Assembly: GCF_963576615.1 (NCBI RefSeq)
Contig: NC_088708.1
Coordinates: 25,241,191 to 25,305,190, forward strand
Direction of reading: 5' to 3'
DNA from: Watersipora subatra
Taxonomy: Eukaryota > Bryozoa > Gymnolaemata > Cheilostomatida > Watersiporidae
Length of the DNA: 64,000 bases
Positions 53,901 to 62,029 of this stretch are shown one piece after another. The position numbers were made by a program, and so were the translations under genes. The notes beneath the pieces were generated by a model, which saw nothing but the letters and a program-made list of their open reading frames with translations, made no database searches and was not told the DNA's origin. Numbering within the stretch: the first letter of the stretch is position 1; every line of letters begins with the position of its first letter.

Positions 53901-56809
53901 GTGACACTGAGTCATAGTCACTAGCATGACTACCTAAAGGACTCACATGACCCTACCTACAGCCTACCTATGTTGTCTATTCATGCAGGAATCGACCCCA
54001 AAGACCAATAGAGAACAGTAATGCTTATGGATAGTCATAAGCATCGGTAGGAAGATTGATTCATATGCATAAGCATAGATTGACCAGCTTTTCCCCATAG
54101 AATTTTCGATTACAGATGGAAGAGTGGAAAATGGGTGAGATAGAGCAGACGATCATGCTAAACGTTTCAAATTATATCACCTTGGTGTTTTCTCTCCCTT
54201 CTTTGTAGGTCTCCTGCAATATGATTCTCTACTAGTTTGTATTGCTACAGTTGTTAGACAGATCATTTTCCCTGCATGAAAAGCCGCTGGGTATCTCTGG
54301 GAACTCGGGTTACAAAATCTGAGAATTTGATGTTGATGTGTCTGTTTCTTAATTCAATAAACATCTCTTCATACGTTATATAAAGCAGTTGTTAAGTATA
54401 GAACTGATAGACCAATGAGAACAAGACACTCTAGCCAGCTGCTGACTGCCAGTTGCTGACTGCCAGCTGCGTTTAATTACAGTGCTGAAAATCATGTGAG
54501 TAAAATTCACATTTACATATTTAGCCAAAATTTATGGTGTACAGATCTAGGTATACTTGTGGTTATCTCGGCAGCTGAAAATGTTTATGTCACAACCTGA
54601 AATGAGAGATACATGCAGTGAAAGTAGGGGTTACTAACAAGAAATGATTAGTAAATACATGTACTATAACGGATGCATTCAAGCATATTGAGTATCTGTT
54701 AACAATCCTTTGTCAGCTTGTTCATAACAAAAATGAAATTGGAAACACTACTAGAGGGCTAAAATGGACTACCTCTACGGAGAAGTGCTTGACACACTGT
54801 GACACGCAAAAGAATACCTTGACTAGCTATCTAAATGTCATCAAGGTCCGATAATAACATAGATATAAAAATATTGTTACATAAAACTTCTTGCTCAGCT
54901 AGTTGTAAAATCACTCTTTCAGATTTTGTTAAACAATCGATATGGCAGCCTAAACTCAAAACCGTACTGTTGCTGTCAATAGAGGTAAGTTCTAAGACTA
55001 ACACTTTCTACAGAGTATCATAAGGCTCCATTACCTGTGGTTCATTACTAGAGGTAAGTTCTAAGACTAACACTCTCTACAGAGTATCATGAGGCTCCAT
55101 TACCTGTGGGTCATTACTAGAGGTAAGTTCCAAGAATAACACTCTCTACAGAGTATCATAAGGCTCCATTACCTGTGGTTCATTACTAGAGGTAAGTTCC
55201 AAGACTGAACTATCAATTGTTGCCGCACCACAATTTGAAGTGGGTTTTCAACATCGGCTTCATCTTCAACAACAGATGTTGTTAGTCGAACTACAGAATT
55301 CTGAAAAACAGAGTATGACTTCTATTTTAAAAATGATCATATTGTTTCACTATGCTAAATAACTTAATTGCCCTTAGCTAGTTAGAAGTCACGTTTACGT
55401 TTCACCAGAAACCAAGGAAGTTACTGTTACAAGTTAGGCAGTTACAAACTTATAGTTAAGTTATAGTCTAAGTTTAAAACACAAACCCGTACCAACTATG
55501 AATACAACACTGACAAACTCATACTGACTATGAATACAACACTGACAAACTGAATCATTCAATTGTAGCTTTAAAATTGCAAAGAGCCTGTAGCCCCGCT
55601 ATAATAAATTGCTATATGCCAATGAATTACTACAATCATACCTCGACATATGAGTTTAATGCGTTCTGGGACAGAGTTCGTATATCAATTTTTCGGTATC
55701 TCAATGCAATATTTCCTATATAAAATAACTAACTGCAAGTTAATCTGTTCCCATACTATGAAAAAATTACCTAAAACATGATATTACGATGGAGAAACGT
55801 GTTTTTAATTGTTCTCATTCACTATCTATGCTGAAAAAGTACCAAATACATATTTAGCGGTTATGGTCTGTGATAATATGTAACATTTCTATGTACAGTA
55901 TTGCACAGAGTTCTTGCTTTCCAGACAGTCGTAGTGGCCAATGGCGGCGTGAGAGAAATTTGACAGCAACCTGTTTGGCACACTAGACTTTTGTGATGCT
56001 ACATAACATAAACTTTGAAGTTAACTTAACTTAAATGAATTTAGCTTATTAAACACACACATAAAGCTAAGCTCTAATATTTTACCAACTTTATATTTGT
56101 CGTAATTTTTATTATCTGACTCTGGCTTGGCACCTTTTGACTCACTTTCACTATAAATTTTACACAACCTTTGTAAGAAAGTTTTTAAACTGATTCGATA
56201 TCAGACTTGGCGATGCTGTTCTCGTAAACGGCCTCTCACATACTTGGCATTTAGTGGCCATCGGGAACTGGCTCATATCTCAAATATCTCTTGTATGTCA
56301 AGACAGAAATGTGTTCAAAATTTGCTCGTATCTCGATTATCTTGTACATTGGGGCACTCATATGTCGAGGTATGACTGTACATAGAAATATTAAAACAAT
56401 TAAAATTGATCCGTAACATGTTTTCCCAAGAAGAAAAATGCTGGTTTTAAAAGCAGCGTGTCATACGATTATATATTGATGAAACTAAATATTTTCAAAG
56501 CAAAAGACGCTTAAACAAACAAAACCATATTTAGTTCCACAAAGAATAATCTAAAATCATCAGCAGATGCATGATGAACCCTTGCTGATGGGCATCCTCA
56601 GGCTTGTCCAAACAGAGTGAACTTCTCACCTCAGTATGGGGATGGAGGAACTCAATGTCATAGCTCGTGTTGTTGTTTACAGTCACATTGTAAAGAGTTC
56701 CAAACTCTCCATCAACAATATCAGTTTTGGCTTTGAAGTTATGATTGGGAGCTACTAACGCTATCAACTGGGTGACAACGACTATAGGATACAACACATC
56801 TGACCTCAT
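29912..56809 (-). CDS. SIDT: SID1 transmembrane family protein (SIDT1/SIDT2 orthologue), complete, 21 exons
   Basis: Twenty-one exons, listed separately, splice in one open frame of 2292 nt (763 residues plus stop; human SIDT1/2 are about 830). The family comprises multipass membrane proteins linked to dsRNA transport (C. elegans SID-1) and, in vertebrates, to lysosomal nucleic-acid and lipid handling. Layout: signal peptide 1 to about 20; luminal/extracellular beta-rich domain to about 260 with N-V-T and N-N-T sequons; first membrane span 264-290; cytosolic acidic loop about 294-385; then a C-terminal multi-span core from 389 to the end. Conserved: C-Y-Y-N-F-x-[13 protein letters not shown] (S498, H502), D513, H727 and H731 (H-x-x-x-H), i.e. 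the Ser/His/Asp/His set shared with the CREST hydrolase fold. The C-terminus D-V-F matches the family's ending. Tail-to-tail with REEP. Confidence 0.96.
30081..30194 (-). CDS. SIDT: SIDT exon 20 (H-x-x-x-H pair)
   Basis: Acceptor ctctgtag, donor gtaagt. Encodes [19 protein letters not shown], with H727 and H731; human has D-C-I-L-L-D-F-F-D-D-H-D-I-W-H-F-L-S. Confidence 0.95.
30785..30895 (-). CDS. SIDT: SIDT exon 19
   Basis: Acceptor gttttag, donor gtgagt; phase 0 both sides. C-K-Y-K-E-G-V-P, then a membrane span to L-T-D-W-I. A second AG 12 nt downstream would drop four residues in frame. Confidence 0.88.
32007..32112 (-). CDS. SIDT: SIDT exon 18
   Basis: Acceptor tcttgtag (chosen because an alternative gtagcag 20 nt upstream gives a stop in frame), donor gtaagc. 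[17 protein letters not shown], human A-x-Y-G-L-I-x-R-P-x-D-F-A-S-Y. Confidence 0.93.
32535..32581 (-). CDS. SIDT: SIDT exon 17
   Basis: Acceptor ctgttgcag, donor gtaagt, phase 2 out. [15 protein letters not shown], human D-R-M-V-L-L-V-x-G-N-x-x-N-W. Too short for ORF callers. Confidence 0.88.
32987..33060 (-). CDS. SIDT: SIDT exon 16
   Basis: Acceptor ttgtttcag, donor gtttgt (weak). Encodes [11 protein letters not shown], then C-G-K-C-N-P-P, aligned with human G-I-F-R-R and C-I-R-Q-C-S-G-P. Confidence 0.85.
33986..34088 (-). CDS. SIDT: SIDT exon 15
   Basis: Acceptor ctttgtag, donor gtaagt, phase 1 out. A membrane span followed by [11 protein letters not shown] (human Q-L-Y-Y-M-G-R-W-K-L). 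Confidence 0.9.
34195..34616. mobile_element. TIR element in SIDT intron 14
   Basis: About 422 bp with imperfect termini CAGAGGTACCTCGCTACTTC on the left and AAACGAGGGAACACTG on the right, Tigger-like. The left flank is TA; the right flank has decayed. Confidence 0.55.
34695..34831 (-). CDS. SIDT: SIDT exon 14
   Basis: Acceptor aattacag, donor gtgagt. The AC completes D513 with the last base of exon 13. Encodes T-A-F-M-Y-V and [11 protein letters not shown], then T-V-L-G-V; human has T-S-F-M-Y-M and Y-Q-x-R-H-P-D-I-N. Confidence 0.95.
35799..35843. repeat. Perfect 17-bp hairpin in SIDT intron 13
   Basis: GGGCTCATTGTTAACCG (35799-35815) and its exact complement (35827-35843), loop 11 nt. Confidence 0.92.
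35894..36334. mobile_element. TIR element in SIDT intron 13
   Basis: Ends TAAAGGCCAGTTCACACTAT and ATAGTTTGAACCAGCCTTA, inverse over about 25 bp including ATATCGCC. No coding remnant. Confidence 0.65.
36465..36618 (-). CDS. SIDT: SIDT exon 13 (catalytic-core residues S498, H502)
   Basis: Acceptor atagaaag, donor gtgagt, phase 1 out. Encodes [14 protein letters not shown] and [12 protein letters not shown], then N-N-F-Q-F. Contains a perfect 13-nt inverted repeat (36527-36539 and 36588-36600). Confidence 0.93.
36715..36867 (-). CDS. SIDT: SIDT exon 12
   Basis: Acceptor cttgtag. Encodes [14 protein letters not shown], then [14 protein letters not shown]. The donor is not clean: gttctt directly after L-R-Q fits phase and length; an in-frame gtatta 33 nt later is the alternative. 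Confidence 0.88.
37926..38437. repeat. 26-bp minisatellite in SIDT intron 11
   Basis: About 20 units of TCAATAATACCACAG plus TTACTGTACAG, with a 23-bp variant lacking three bases interspersed. Each unit spans the palindrome ACTGTACAGT or close to it. Confidence 0.95.
38922..38988 (-). CDS. SIDT: SIDT exon 11
   Basis: Acceptor ttttacag, donor gtcagc. Encodes [17 protein letters not shown], nearly the human N-I-A-T-I-A-V-F-Y-A-L-P-V-V-Q-L-V membrane span. Confidence 0.95.
39220..39293 (-). CDS. SIDT: SIDT exon 10
   Basis: Acceptor gttttacag, donor gtatgc. Encodes L-K-L-A-D-M and [10 protein letters not shown], matching V-L-R-K-K-Y-Q-I-Y-F. Ends TG, completed to Trp. Confidence 0.93.
39641..39816 (-). 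CDS. SIDT: SIDT exon 9 (acidic cytosolic loop)
   Basis: Acceptor tttttttag, donor gtggtt. Residues 306-363, very acidic: [12 protein letters not shown] and S-E-I-D-T-L-Q, then D-V-Y-R-L-K. Human SIDT2 has E-E-D-D-Y-D-T-L-T-D-I-D here. Confidence 0.88.
40790..42400. mobile_element. Large inverted repeat, about 400-bp arms, in SIDT intron 8
   Basis: 40790-41185 is repeated inverted at about 42000-42400 (shared landmarks: TGTTTGGATGCTAATATCG, AACAACCAGAAAGCCACC and, inward, ATCGATCC near TAACTCC). The 815-bp middle is unique and includes a 13-bp hairpin at 41923-41983. A third copy of one arm lies at 24000-24290. Confidence 0.6.
42521..42590. repeat. 70-bp near-palindrome in SIDT intron 8
   Basis: Arms of about 34 nt centred on CAGCTG at 42553-42558, with a few mismatches; outer ends TAGACG and CGTCTA. 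Confidence 0.88.
43505..43536 (-). CDS. SIDT: SIDT exon 8 (32-nt micro-exon)
   Basis: Acceptor tatgttacag, donor gtacgt. Encodes [10 protein letters not shown] in the only frame that links exon 7 (phase 2) to exon 9 (needs one preceding base). It starts the cytosolic loop. Confidence 0.72.
43626..44552. mobile_element. TTAA-flanked long-TIR element, family B
   Basis: 927 bp with TTAA at 43622-43625 and 44553-44556. About 73-bp inverted ends (AGCACATAAATTACATAATT outward, CGAATGAGC inward) flank an unrelated middle. The size and target match family A but the sequence does not. In SIDT intron 7. Confidence 0.75.
44840..44905 (-). repeat. Second tRNA-derived SINE head
   Basis: Minus strand A-box-like TGGTAGTGTGATGG and B-box GGTTCGACACC (44858-44848). 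T-stem arms do not pair. In SIDT intron 7. Confidence 0.5.
45440..45615 (-). repeat. tRNA-derived SINE head
   Basis: On the minus strand an A-box-like TGGTTTAGAATG (45603-45592) and B-box GGTTCAATTACC (45567-45556) at tRNA-like spacing. The T-stem does not pair, so not a functional tRNA. In SIDT intron 7. Confidence 0.55.
45971..46064 (-). CDS. SIDT: SIDT exon 7 (first transmembrane span)
   Basis: Acceptor cttttgcag, donor gtatgt; phase 1 in, phase 2 out. Encodes [18 protein letters not shown] and a hydrophobic run to H-L-R. Its 5' end and acceptor are the first unit of the 41-bp minisatellite to the right. Confidence 0.85.
46047..46587. repeat. 41-bp minisatellite overlapping the SIDT exon 7 acceptor
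   Basis: About 13 units containing CATAAGTGTAGATGCTGTCT then GTAATAGTAACATCATGACA. The leftmost unit (46047-46087) is the 5' end of exon 7 with its acceptor. Confidence 0.93.
47218..47315. repeat. 33-bp triplet repeat in SIDT intron 6
   Basis: Three units of CAGCCCATCCTGAGTG plus TAGTTTCACTTTGCTCA, starts at 47218, 47251 and 47284. Confidence 0.92.
47435..48060. repeat. Two head-to-tail interspersed repeats with CCCGGCGTTGCCCGGGT core
   Basis: Both copies start near ACTAGCTGT, carry GCATTGCCCGGGT or GCGTTGCCCGGGT, and end in GACAGACAGACG and TTTGAGAAATATATA. A weaker related piece lies at 37180-37420. Class unknown; the microsatellite-like tail suggests a retroposed 3' end. Confidence 0.6.
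48261..48663. mobile_element. 403-bp MITE, same family, copy 2 (inverted)
   Basis: Same termini and interior as 19123-19524 in reverse orientation, with point differences in the termini (TACCATACTTTTCGG). In SIDT intron 6. Confidence 0.75.
48871..48958 (-). CDS. SIDT: SIDT exon 6
   Basis: Acceptor atttacag, donor gtgagc. Residues 234-262, [10 protein letters not shown] plus a Cys, corresponding to F-Y-V-V-V-V-V-K-T-E-D-Q-A-C. Confidence 0.85.
49097..49186 (-). CDS. SIDT: SIDT exon 5
   Basis: Acceptor attaaag (poor pyrimidine tract), donor gtaagt; phase 0 both sides. Residues 204-233, [17 protein letters not shown]; human has C-P-V-Y-D-L and Q-T-M-T-K-K-A-A-I-T-V. Confidence 0.9.
50800..51702. 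mobile_element. TTAA-flanked long-TIR element, family A, copy 2
   Basis: 903 bp, TTAA at 50796-50799 and 51703-51706, same arms and same unique middle as the copy at 1599-2503. In SIDT intron 4. Confidence 0.82.
51969..52119 (-). CDS. SIDT: SIDT exon 4
   Basis: Acceptor ctgttgcag, donor gtgagg. Residues 154-203 with Y-Y-E-Y-R-F and [10 protein letters not shown], matching Y-F-K-Y-E-F and F-P-C-S-V-I-S-I-Q-D of human SIDT2. Confidence 0.92.
52547..52696 (-). CDS. SIDT: SIDT exon 3
   Basis: Acceptor cttgtag, donor gtatga; phase 2 in, phase 2 out. Residues 104-152, including S-K-T-L-C-S (human E-R-T-L-C) and an N-F-T sequon. Confidence 0.88.
52785..53577 (-). mobile_element. Tigger/pogo-like element, internally deleted, copy 2
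   Basis: 793 bp flanked by TA, same termini and same internal deletion as the copy at 7515-8291, with small indels. Lies in SIDT intron 2, 90 bp upstream of exon 3 on the SIDT strand. Confidence 0.85.
53180..53377 (-). pseudogene. C-terminal Tigger transposase fragment, copy 2
   Basis: Same [12 protein letters not shown] block as at 7837-8109, with a 6-bp deletion (two residues) before the N-D-T motif. Ends soon after Y-F-K-R-K. Confidence 0.8.
53726..53942. repeat. 36-bp minisatellite in SIDT intron 2
   Basis: About six units of CACTAGCATGACTACCTA plus GAGACACTGAGTCACAGT. Because 36 is a multiple of 3 it gives a 12-residue repeat ([12 protein letters not shown]) in one minus frame, not regarded as coding. 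Confidence 0.92.
54981..55206. repeat. 69-bp tandem repeat containing the SIDT exon 2 donor
   Basis: Three full units (starts 54981, 55050, 55119) and a partial fourth from 55188 that is exon 2 coding sequence. Each unit holds the exon 2 end and its gtaatg donor. Confidence 0.93.
55173..55300 (-). CDS. SIDT: SIDT exon 2
   Basis: Acceptor gtttttcag, donor gtaatg, phase 2 out. Encodes [14 protein letters not shown] and W-N-L-P-L-V, like L-F-V-V-R-Q-K-x-A-V-V-S-F-Q-V-P-L in human SIDT2. Its 3' end is the source of a 69-bp tandem repeat. Confidence 0.92.
55633..56378. mobile_element. TA-flanked TIR element (Tigger/mariner-like MITE)
   Basis: 746 bp, termini CAATCATACCTCGACATATG and CATATGTCGAGGTATGACTG, related in sequence to the 22758-23992 element. 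No coding remnant seen. In SIDT intron 1. Confidence 0.75.
56630..56809 (-). CDS. SIDT: SIDT exon 1 (residues 1-60)
   Basis: ATG, then a hydrophobic signal peptide ([15 protein letters not shown]) and luminal sequence with the N-V-T and N-N-T sequons. Donor gtgaga. An acceptor-like tactttcag ends 12 nt before the ATG (56822), so a non-coding first exon may lie further right. Confidence 0.85.
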
Positions 56810-57836
56810 AGTTTCATCACACTGAAAGTAAAATCATAGACTTCATGCAGTATTTCAATATTGTTAGCATTTTGTCATCCAAACACCATTTCCTTTGTCT
56901 TCTACTATTGTTCACTTCTCCTGGGAGTCACTTTTTATTTAGATTAAACAATATTATTATAAGTGAGTCATTACTAAGCATTTTGCGAAATTCAGCTGGC
57001 CTTGTAATCATAGAATGGGCTAGTAAGCCTGCATGATTAAGGTCAAAGTTGAATATCCTTTGCAGTAATTAAATTAATATTAAATCTATAATGTGGTCTA
57101 AATAAGTTGTGTCATGAATTTAATGGTCAATAAAAACAAAACGGCAAATGTAAAAATGAGTTAATATTTGGTTGAACACAAATGTCAACAAAAAATAAAT
57201 GTAGTATCTTTTATACCTTGATTGGTTATATCGCATAACAACATATCAGCCCCGTGACAATACAATAATAAAATTTCAGTTTAGCATTATATATTTTAAC
57301 AATATTTTAACATTTCAGGCACCTGAGTGAGATCTGGTAGTAAAAAAATAATTTGGTAAATTGTGTACAAACTTATAGTCACTTTCATTGACAGTGCATT
57401 TTCCTATCCCATGAATTGAGTCCAATTATAGCATTTAGATAACTGATCCAAAGTATTTTCCAACTCTCCTTATGTTAAAGCAGATGTAAACCTTTAGAAT
57501 AAATTGGATATATTTACCTAAACTTTTTTTACTTCAATGAACCTATATTTGCATTGGCTCGGGTTTCTCATCGAGTACCTGGAAGCTTAAGCACGTATTT
57601 AAGGTCCTAGTGTTTCTTAATAACACCCCTTTCTGCACTTGGTTAAAATTAATCAGTGTGGCAGTTTGTGCAAGCTCATTTTTAGGTCAGAAAATATTAT
57701 TGCGCTAAGGGTACCTGATTGCTAACATTACCACATTTGCAGATATCTTCTTATCAATGTTGTGATCGAGTGAAACATTAGTCTTTCAGCAAACTTCTAG
57801 CGCTTAGTAAAGCTTCATTTGCCCTATTTCGCTGAC

Positions 57837-58386
57837 TGTTGTGCCCTTTATTGCTGGGTGTTGTGCCCTCTATTGCTGGGTGTTGTGCCCTCTATTGCTG
57901 GGTGTTGTGCCCTCTATTGCTGGGTGTTGTGTCCTCTATTGCTGGGTGTTGTGCCCTTTATTGCTGAGTGTTGTGCCCTCTATTGCTGGATGTTGTGCCC
58001 TCTATTGCTGGGTGTTGTGCCCTCTATTGCTGGGTGTTGTGCCCTCTATTGCTGGGTGTTGTGCCCTCTATTGCTGGATGTTGTGCCCTCTATTGCTGGA
58101 TGTTGTGCCCTCTATTGCTGGGTGTTGTGCCCTCTATTGCTGGGTGTTGTACCCTCTATTGCTGGGTGTTGTGCCCTTTATTGCTGGGTGTTGTGCCCTC
58201 TATTGCTGGGTGTTGTGCCCTCTATTGCTGGGTGTTGTGCCCTCTATTGCTGGGTGTTGTGCCCTCTATTGCTGGGTGTTGTGCCCTCTATTGCTGGGTG
58301 TTGTGCCCTCTATTGCTGAGTGTTGTGCCCTCTATTGCTGGGTGTTGTGCCCTCTTTTGCTGGCTGTTGTGCCCTATTTCGCTGGC
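57837..58386. repeat. 22-bp minisatellite upstream of SIDT
   Basis: About 25 units of TGTTGTGCCCTCTATTGCTGG(G). All three plus frames stay open (22-residue period in each), which explains the long ORFs here; not a gene. Confidence 0.95.
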
Positions 58387-60028
58387 TGTTGTTTGGTTAT
58401 TGTGCAACACCATGTGTATTATAGTAATCTTTTTTCATCAGAAAAATATCTGGCTAATGTGGCAAGACAAACTTGTCATATTTTTTATGCAGAAGTGCGA
58501 GAAAAGCTTAGAATGTTTTCTTAGCGCTGACCAGCTTTAGAGGAAGATAATAAGTGCATCAAGGGTACTACAGGCCTATTATCAGTTGCAGACTGATTGG
58601 AGTGTTCTTATACAGGGCTTAGAGCAATAGACAAAGACTTAAGAGACTCAAGATAAAATACTTGTAAAATGAAAATGGATTAGAAAGAATGGATTATGGT
58701 GCATTAACACTGTCATGTGATTGTTTCACTATCTTGGTGTACTGAAAGGATTTGATTTGCCATTTAGCCTTTCTAATCTACAGTTATATCTAAGCAATGT
58801 TGGGTCTAATTAGCACTCTTACAGATAATATTTCAACAGTTTATACTTAAATAACTAAAGATACACATGCAAGATATCATTTTCAGATGTGGATAAGCAA
58901 GACCAGCAGATGTTCTGACTGAGAGATCACCAACCAATAGTCATTTTCCGACTACCAATCGCCTTAACATAAAAACCTTTCAACATATGAAATAAAATAT
59001 GAACAAATTCTTTACACAACATACAAAATCTCTTGAAACACTGCACTTTGTAAATCAGTATATATATGCTAAGTCATCTTTTACATAGTTTGACTCTACA
59101 GAGTTCGAATAATAAAGAATAGCGCTTCAAATTCTCATTTTCTGGCTTCAAATTCTAAAAAAACTAGCATGAGTGGTAGAAGTAGAAAAAAGCAATACTT
59201 GCTTTGAAATTGAAAAAATATTACAACAGCCAGAAGAAAACGTTTTCAAATCAATCCTTTAGCAAAACCTATGAAGCCATCTAACAGTTGTTCTGAAGGT
59301 AAGAGTCAAAGTGGAGCAAAGTAAAGAAAGCACATAATAGGGGAAAATAGAGATTTTACAGGACACTTGGAGATAAAATCTAAAAGATGTTAAATATAAA
59401 AGCAAGAGAAACAAACAAATATTTATTTAATGGCTATGAAGTCGAAGTTAGACTAAATTCATATTTTTATTGCCATCTCTACCATCTAGCTGACGCATCT
59501 CAACTCGATTGTTTATAGCGCAAAAGGAAAGTGATAACAAAATCTGTTTTATTAATTTTTACCTTTTCATTTGGTTTCTCACATATTAAAATTTAGTTAT
59601 TGGTTTAGTTATCAATTGATTGATGAGCTGGAAAAAATTAATACAAAACCTTTTAGATGGACATACTTTAAAAGATATATAATACTATCTTATTGGAAAT
59701 GCGGAAGAGACAGTTGTCCAAACTGATCTAGAGAAGAGAGGATAAAAAAATCTCTACCCTAAACAGGATCTTTTCTGGAAAACTTAACTTGACTATAATA
59801 AATTTCTAATCCTCAATAAATCCTACAACACAAGGAGGTCTAATATTAGACACACTATTAATAAAGACTCAGAAAAGCATTTTATTTTTTAATCGAACGA
59901 TTAAATTTTAACCACGCTTTGATACATCATACTTCAAAATGCTCAATGTCAGCTAACCATGTTAGAATACATGTATATGCATCTTTGTTTTTTTTAATAG
60001 AGAGCCTCTCAGCAACAATTTTGTTATG

Positions 60029-60133
60029 TTGTTGTGAATGATTCGTGAATACTGACAAGACGTGTCAACTTTATTGATGCCCAGATCAAAACTGAAAATT
60101 AATGTTAGTCTTACAATTAAAAGCAATCTTAAA
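60029..60133 (-). repeat. Direct repeat, probable 3' part of one Gypsy LTR
   Basis: About 105 bp that recurs at 60897-61003. On the minus strand it contains AATAAA and ends TTCACAACA, as the 3' end of an LTR would. It lies downstream of the pol remnant. Confidence 0.55.
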
Positions 60134-60333
60134 GTAAAAATTAAACTTTGAGCCAACGGTTTATGGCATAATTGTGGCTTAACATCCCTCTTCTGAGATA
60201 GTTGACAGCAAACAGTGCTTTGAAAAAAAACAAAGACTGCAGCAAATGAGTTTTCAAAATAAAGCTGATCACAAATAAACACAAATGCAGAAGTGGATGT
60301 GATGGTTCCACAACTGCTCATGAAATGTCAATG

Positions 60334-60843
60334 TTAGCATAAGGATATATCAGGTTCTGTCACATCAGCTGGGGAGTCACAGTCTTCAAACTTTTTGAGG
60401 CTCTTTCGGTGCTCCGACCGACGTAAAACCTTACCAGTAAAATTTGGCGCAGTTCAACCAACGCTTGCACCTCCGCCAAAGATACCTGAGTTGGCTATGT
60501 TGGCTGACTTTGGAGTAGAGTAGCTCTTTCACGCCTAGCAGCATCCAGAAGCGATCCAGGATAGCTGATGAGACGCCGCCCTCTGTGCACCCGAAAGTCC
60601 CATTATTATCCTTAAGGCTGATCAAAGCTGTACGATTATTTCACACTGTGCCTTTATCTGTGAGTACAGAGTATGATCTGGGTGACACTTCCTTTAAAAG
60701 AGTGCCATCTCTGTTCAGATCCTTTACACACACTGGTTCTTGTTATGTAAGCTTGGGCAGGTCTTGAACAAAAATCCATCTGTCATGGCTAGCTTTGACA
60801 TGCAGCCTTTGATGCAGCTCTCGTTGTTCAATATCTTTCTTTG
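60334..60843 (-). pseudogene. C-terminal remnant of Ty3/Gypsy pol (integrase tail)
   Basis: Minus strand: I-F-V-Q-D-L-P-K-L, then P-V-C-V-K-D-L-N-R-D-G-T, P-R-S-Y-S-V and T-D-K-G-T-V, the chromatin-side end of Gypsy integrase (V-x-V-K-D, P-R-S-Y-x-V, G-x-x-x-R-N-R-R). Interrupted by at least two stops and a frameshift; a last short basic frame ends at 60334. Only the last part of pol survives. Confidence 0.7.
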
Positions 60844-60896
60844 CGGTGTTGGTGGGCTTTAAGAAGTCTGAGATACTTGGCAACCTTGGGATCTAT

Positions 60897-61003
60897 GTTG
60901 TTGTGAATAATTCATGAACACTGACAAAATGTGTCAAATTTATTAATGCCCAGATCGGAACTGAAAAATTATTTTAGTCTTACAGCTAAAAACAATCCCA
61001 AAG
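60897..61003 (-). repeat. Direct repeat, probable 3' part of the other Gypsy LTR
   Basis: Second copy of the 105-bp repeat, diverged, upstream of the pol remnant on the minus strand. The pair brackets an internally deleted element of about 0.9 kb. Confidence 0.5.
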
Positions 61004-62029
61004 TTCAGTGTGATAAAAAAAGTTGGCTATAATTACAAAACAGAGTTCCCACCATTTTCAGCGCGGAACAGAGCTTTTGAGACGCTAATGGTGGCCCTGA
61101 AGAGGGCTGAAATGGGAGAAGAATGAATAAAATGACGATCAGTTGATACCCATACTTGTAGGCAGCAAGCGTGCGTAATAGAGGTGGTGATTCGTTAAGT
61201 CTATAACTCGGCCGCTTAAAATTGCTGACTCTATGCACCTATATTACGCTGTAATGGATTTGATTTATCGCGGTTTATTCAAACTTGAATAGTTAATTAC
61301 AATGCGCTTGCTTAACACATGTCCATTATAGTATATATGTATGTTTTATAATAGCAACTTTTATGTTAACCATTTATTAACAAACTGTTTTAAGACTTGC
61401 ATGTTACTATATAAACACTCAGAAAATTGTTAATACTCATATTACGTGATTAGTTAGTGACAAATATCATTTCTGTGTTCAAAATATTTTATTGTGGCAA
61501 CAATAGACCTAATTATTGTGCAGTTAATCTACTGTGAATTCTTCTTTTGGTTTGCTATATAACCTTTCAGTTTTGTTACTGCTGTAGGCCTTGGGCCATG
61601 GCAGTTTGTATTGCATTTCCATTGGCAGGCCTTTTCAGCGGCAATTTTGTGCACTTACTAGATAGATTTTATTGTGTAGAGTTCATATCCAAGGAGTTGC
61701 TATGCGTACCGTTCCCACTAATGCGAAAATTTTCACATTTTAGGTTTGGTACATTTTAAGGAGTTGCCTCCTTTTACACCAAAATGTAATTGGCTCTTTA
61801 AGAAGTGAGTGACAATTTGTCCGCCTATTGCAAAGGTCAAGGCATCATTTGTTGTAATTTATTTTCTTGTCATGCATGCATGATTTGAGCTTTGACATGG
61901 CTTGTGTAGCCCACATAAACGGTTCTCAAGAAACTAATTTGATAACATTGTCTAAGCACACAATTCAAACACTTTGTAACTGTCTAGATAGATGGAAAAA
62001 CACTTATTGACGAGCCTGAAAGGTCTGTT

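Larger units (their letters stand above)
56822..61980. other. Region upstream of SIDT
   Basis: Holds the 22-bp array and the Gypsy remnant. 58400-60000 and 61010-61980 show nothing recognisable. The SIDT promoter or a non-coding first exon should lie here but I cannot place it. Confidence 0.45.

Noticed and set aside
53692..53946. 84-residue ORF of 12-residue repeats
   Set aside because: Intronic 36-bp minisatellite in SIDT intron 2; no start context or splice link.
57819..58540. Three overlapping ORFs of 166-227 residues
   Set aside because: Produced by the 22-bp minisatellite; sequence is repeat only and no homology is expected.
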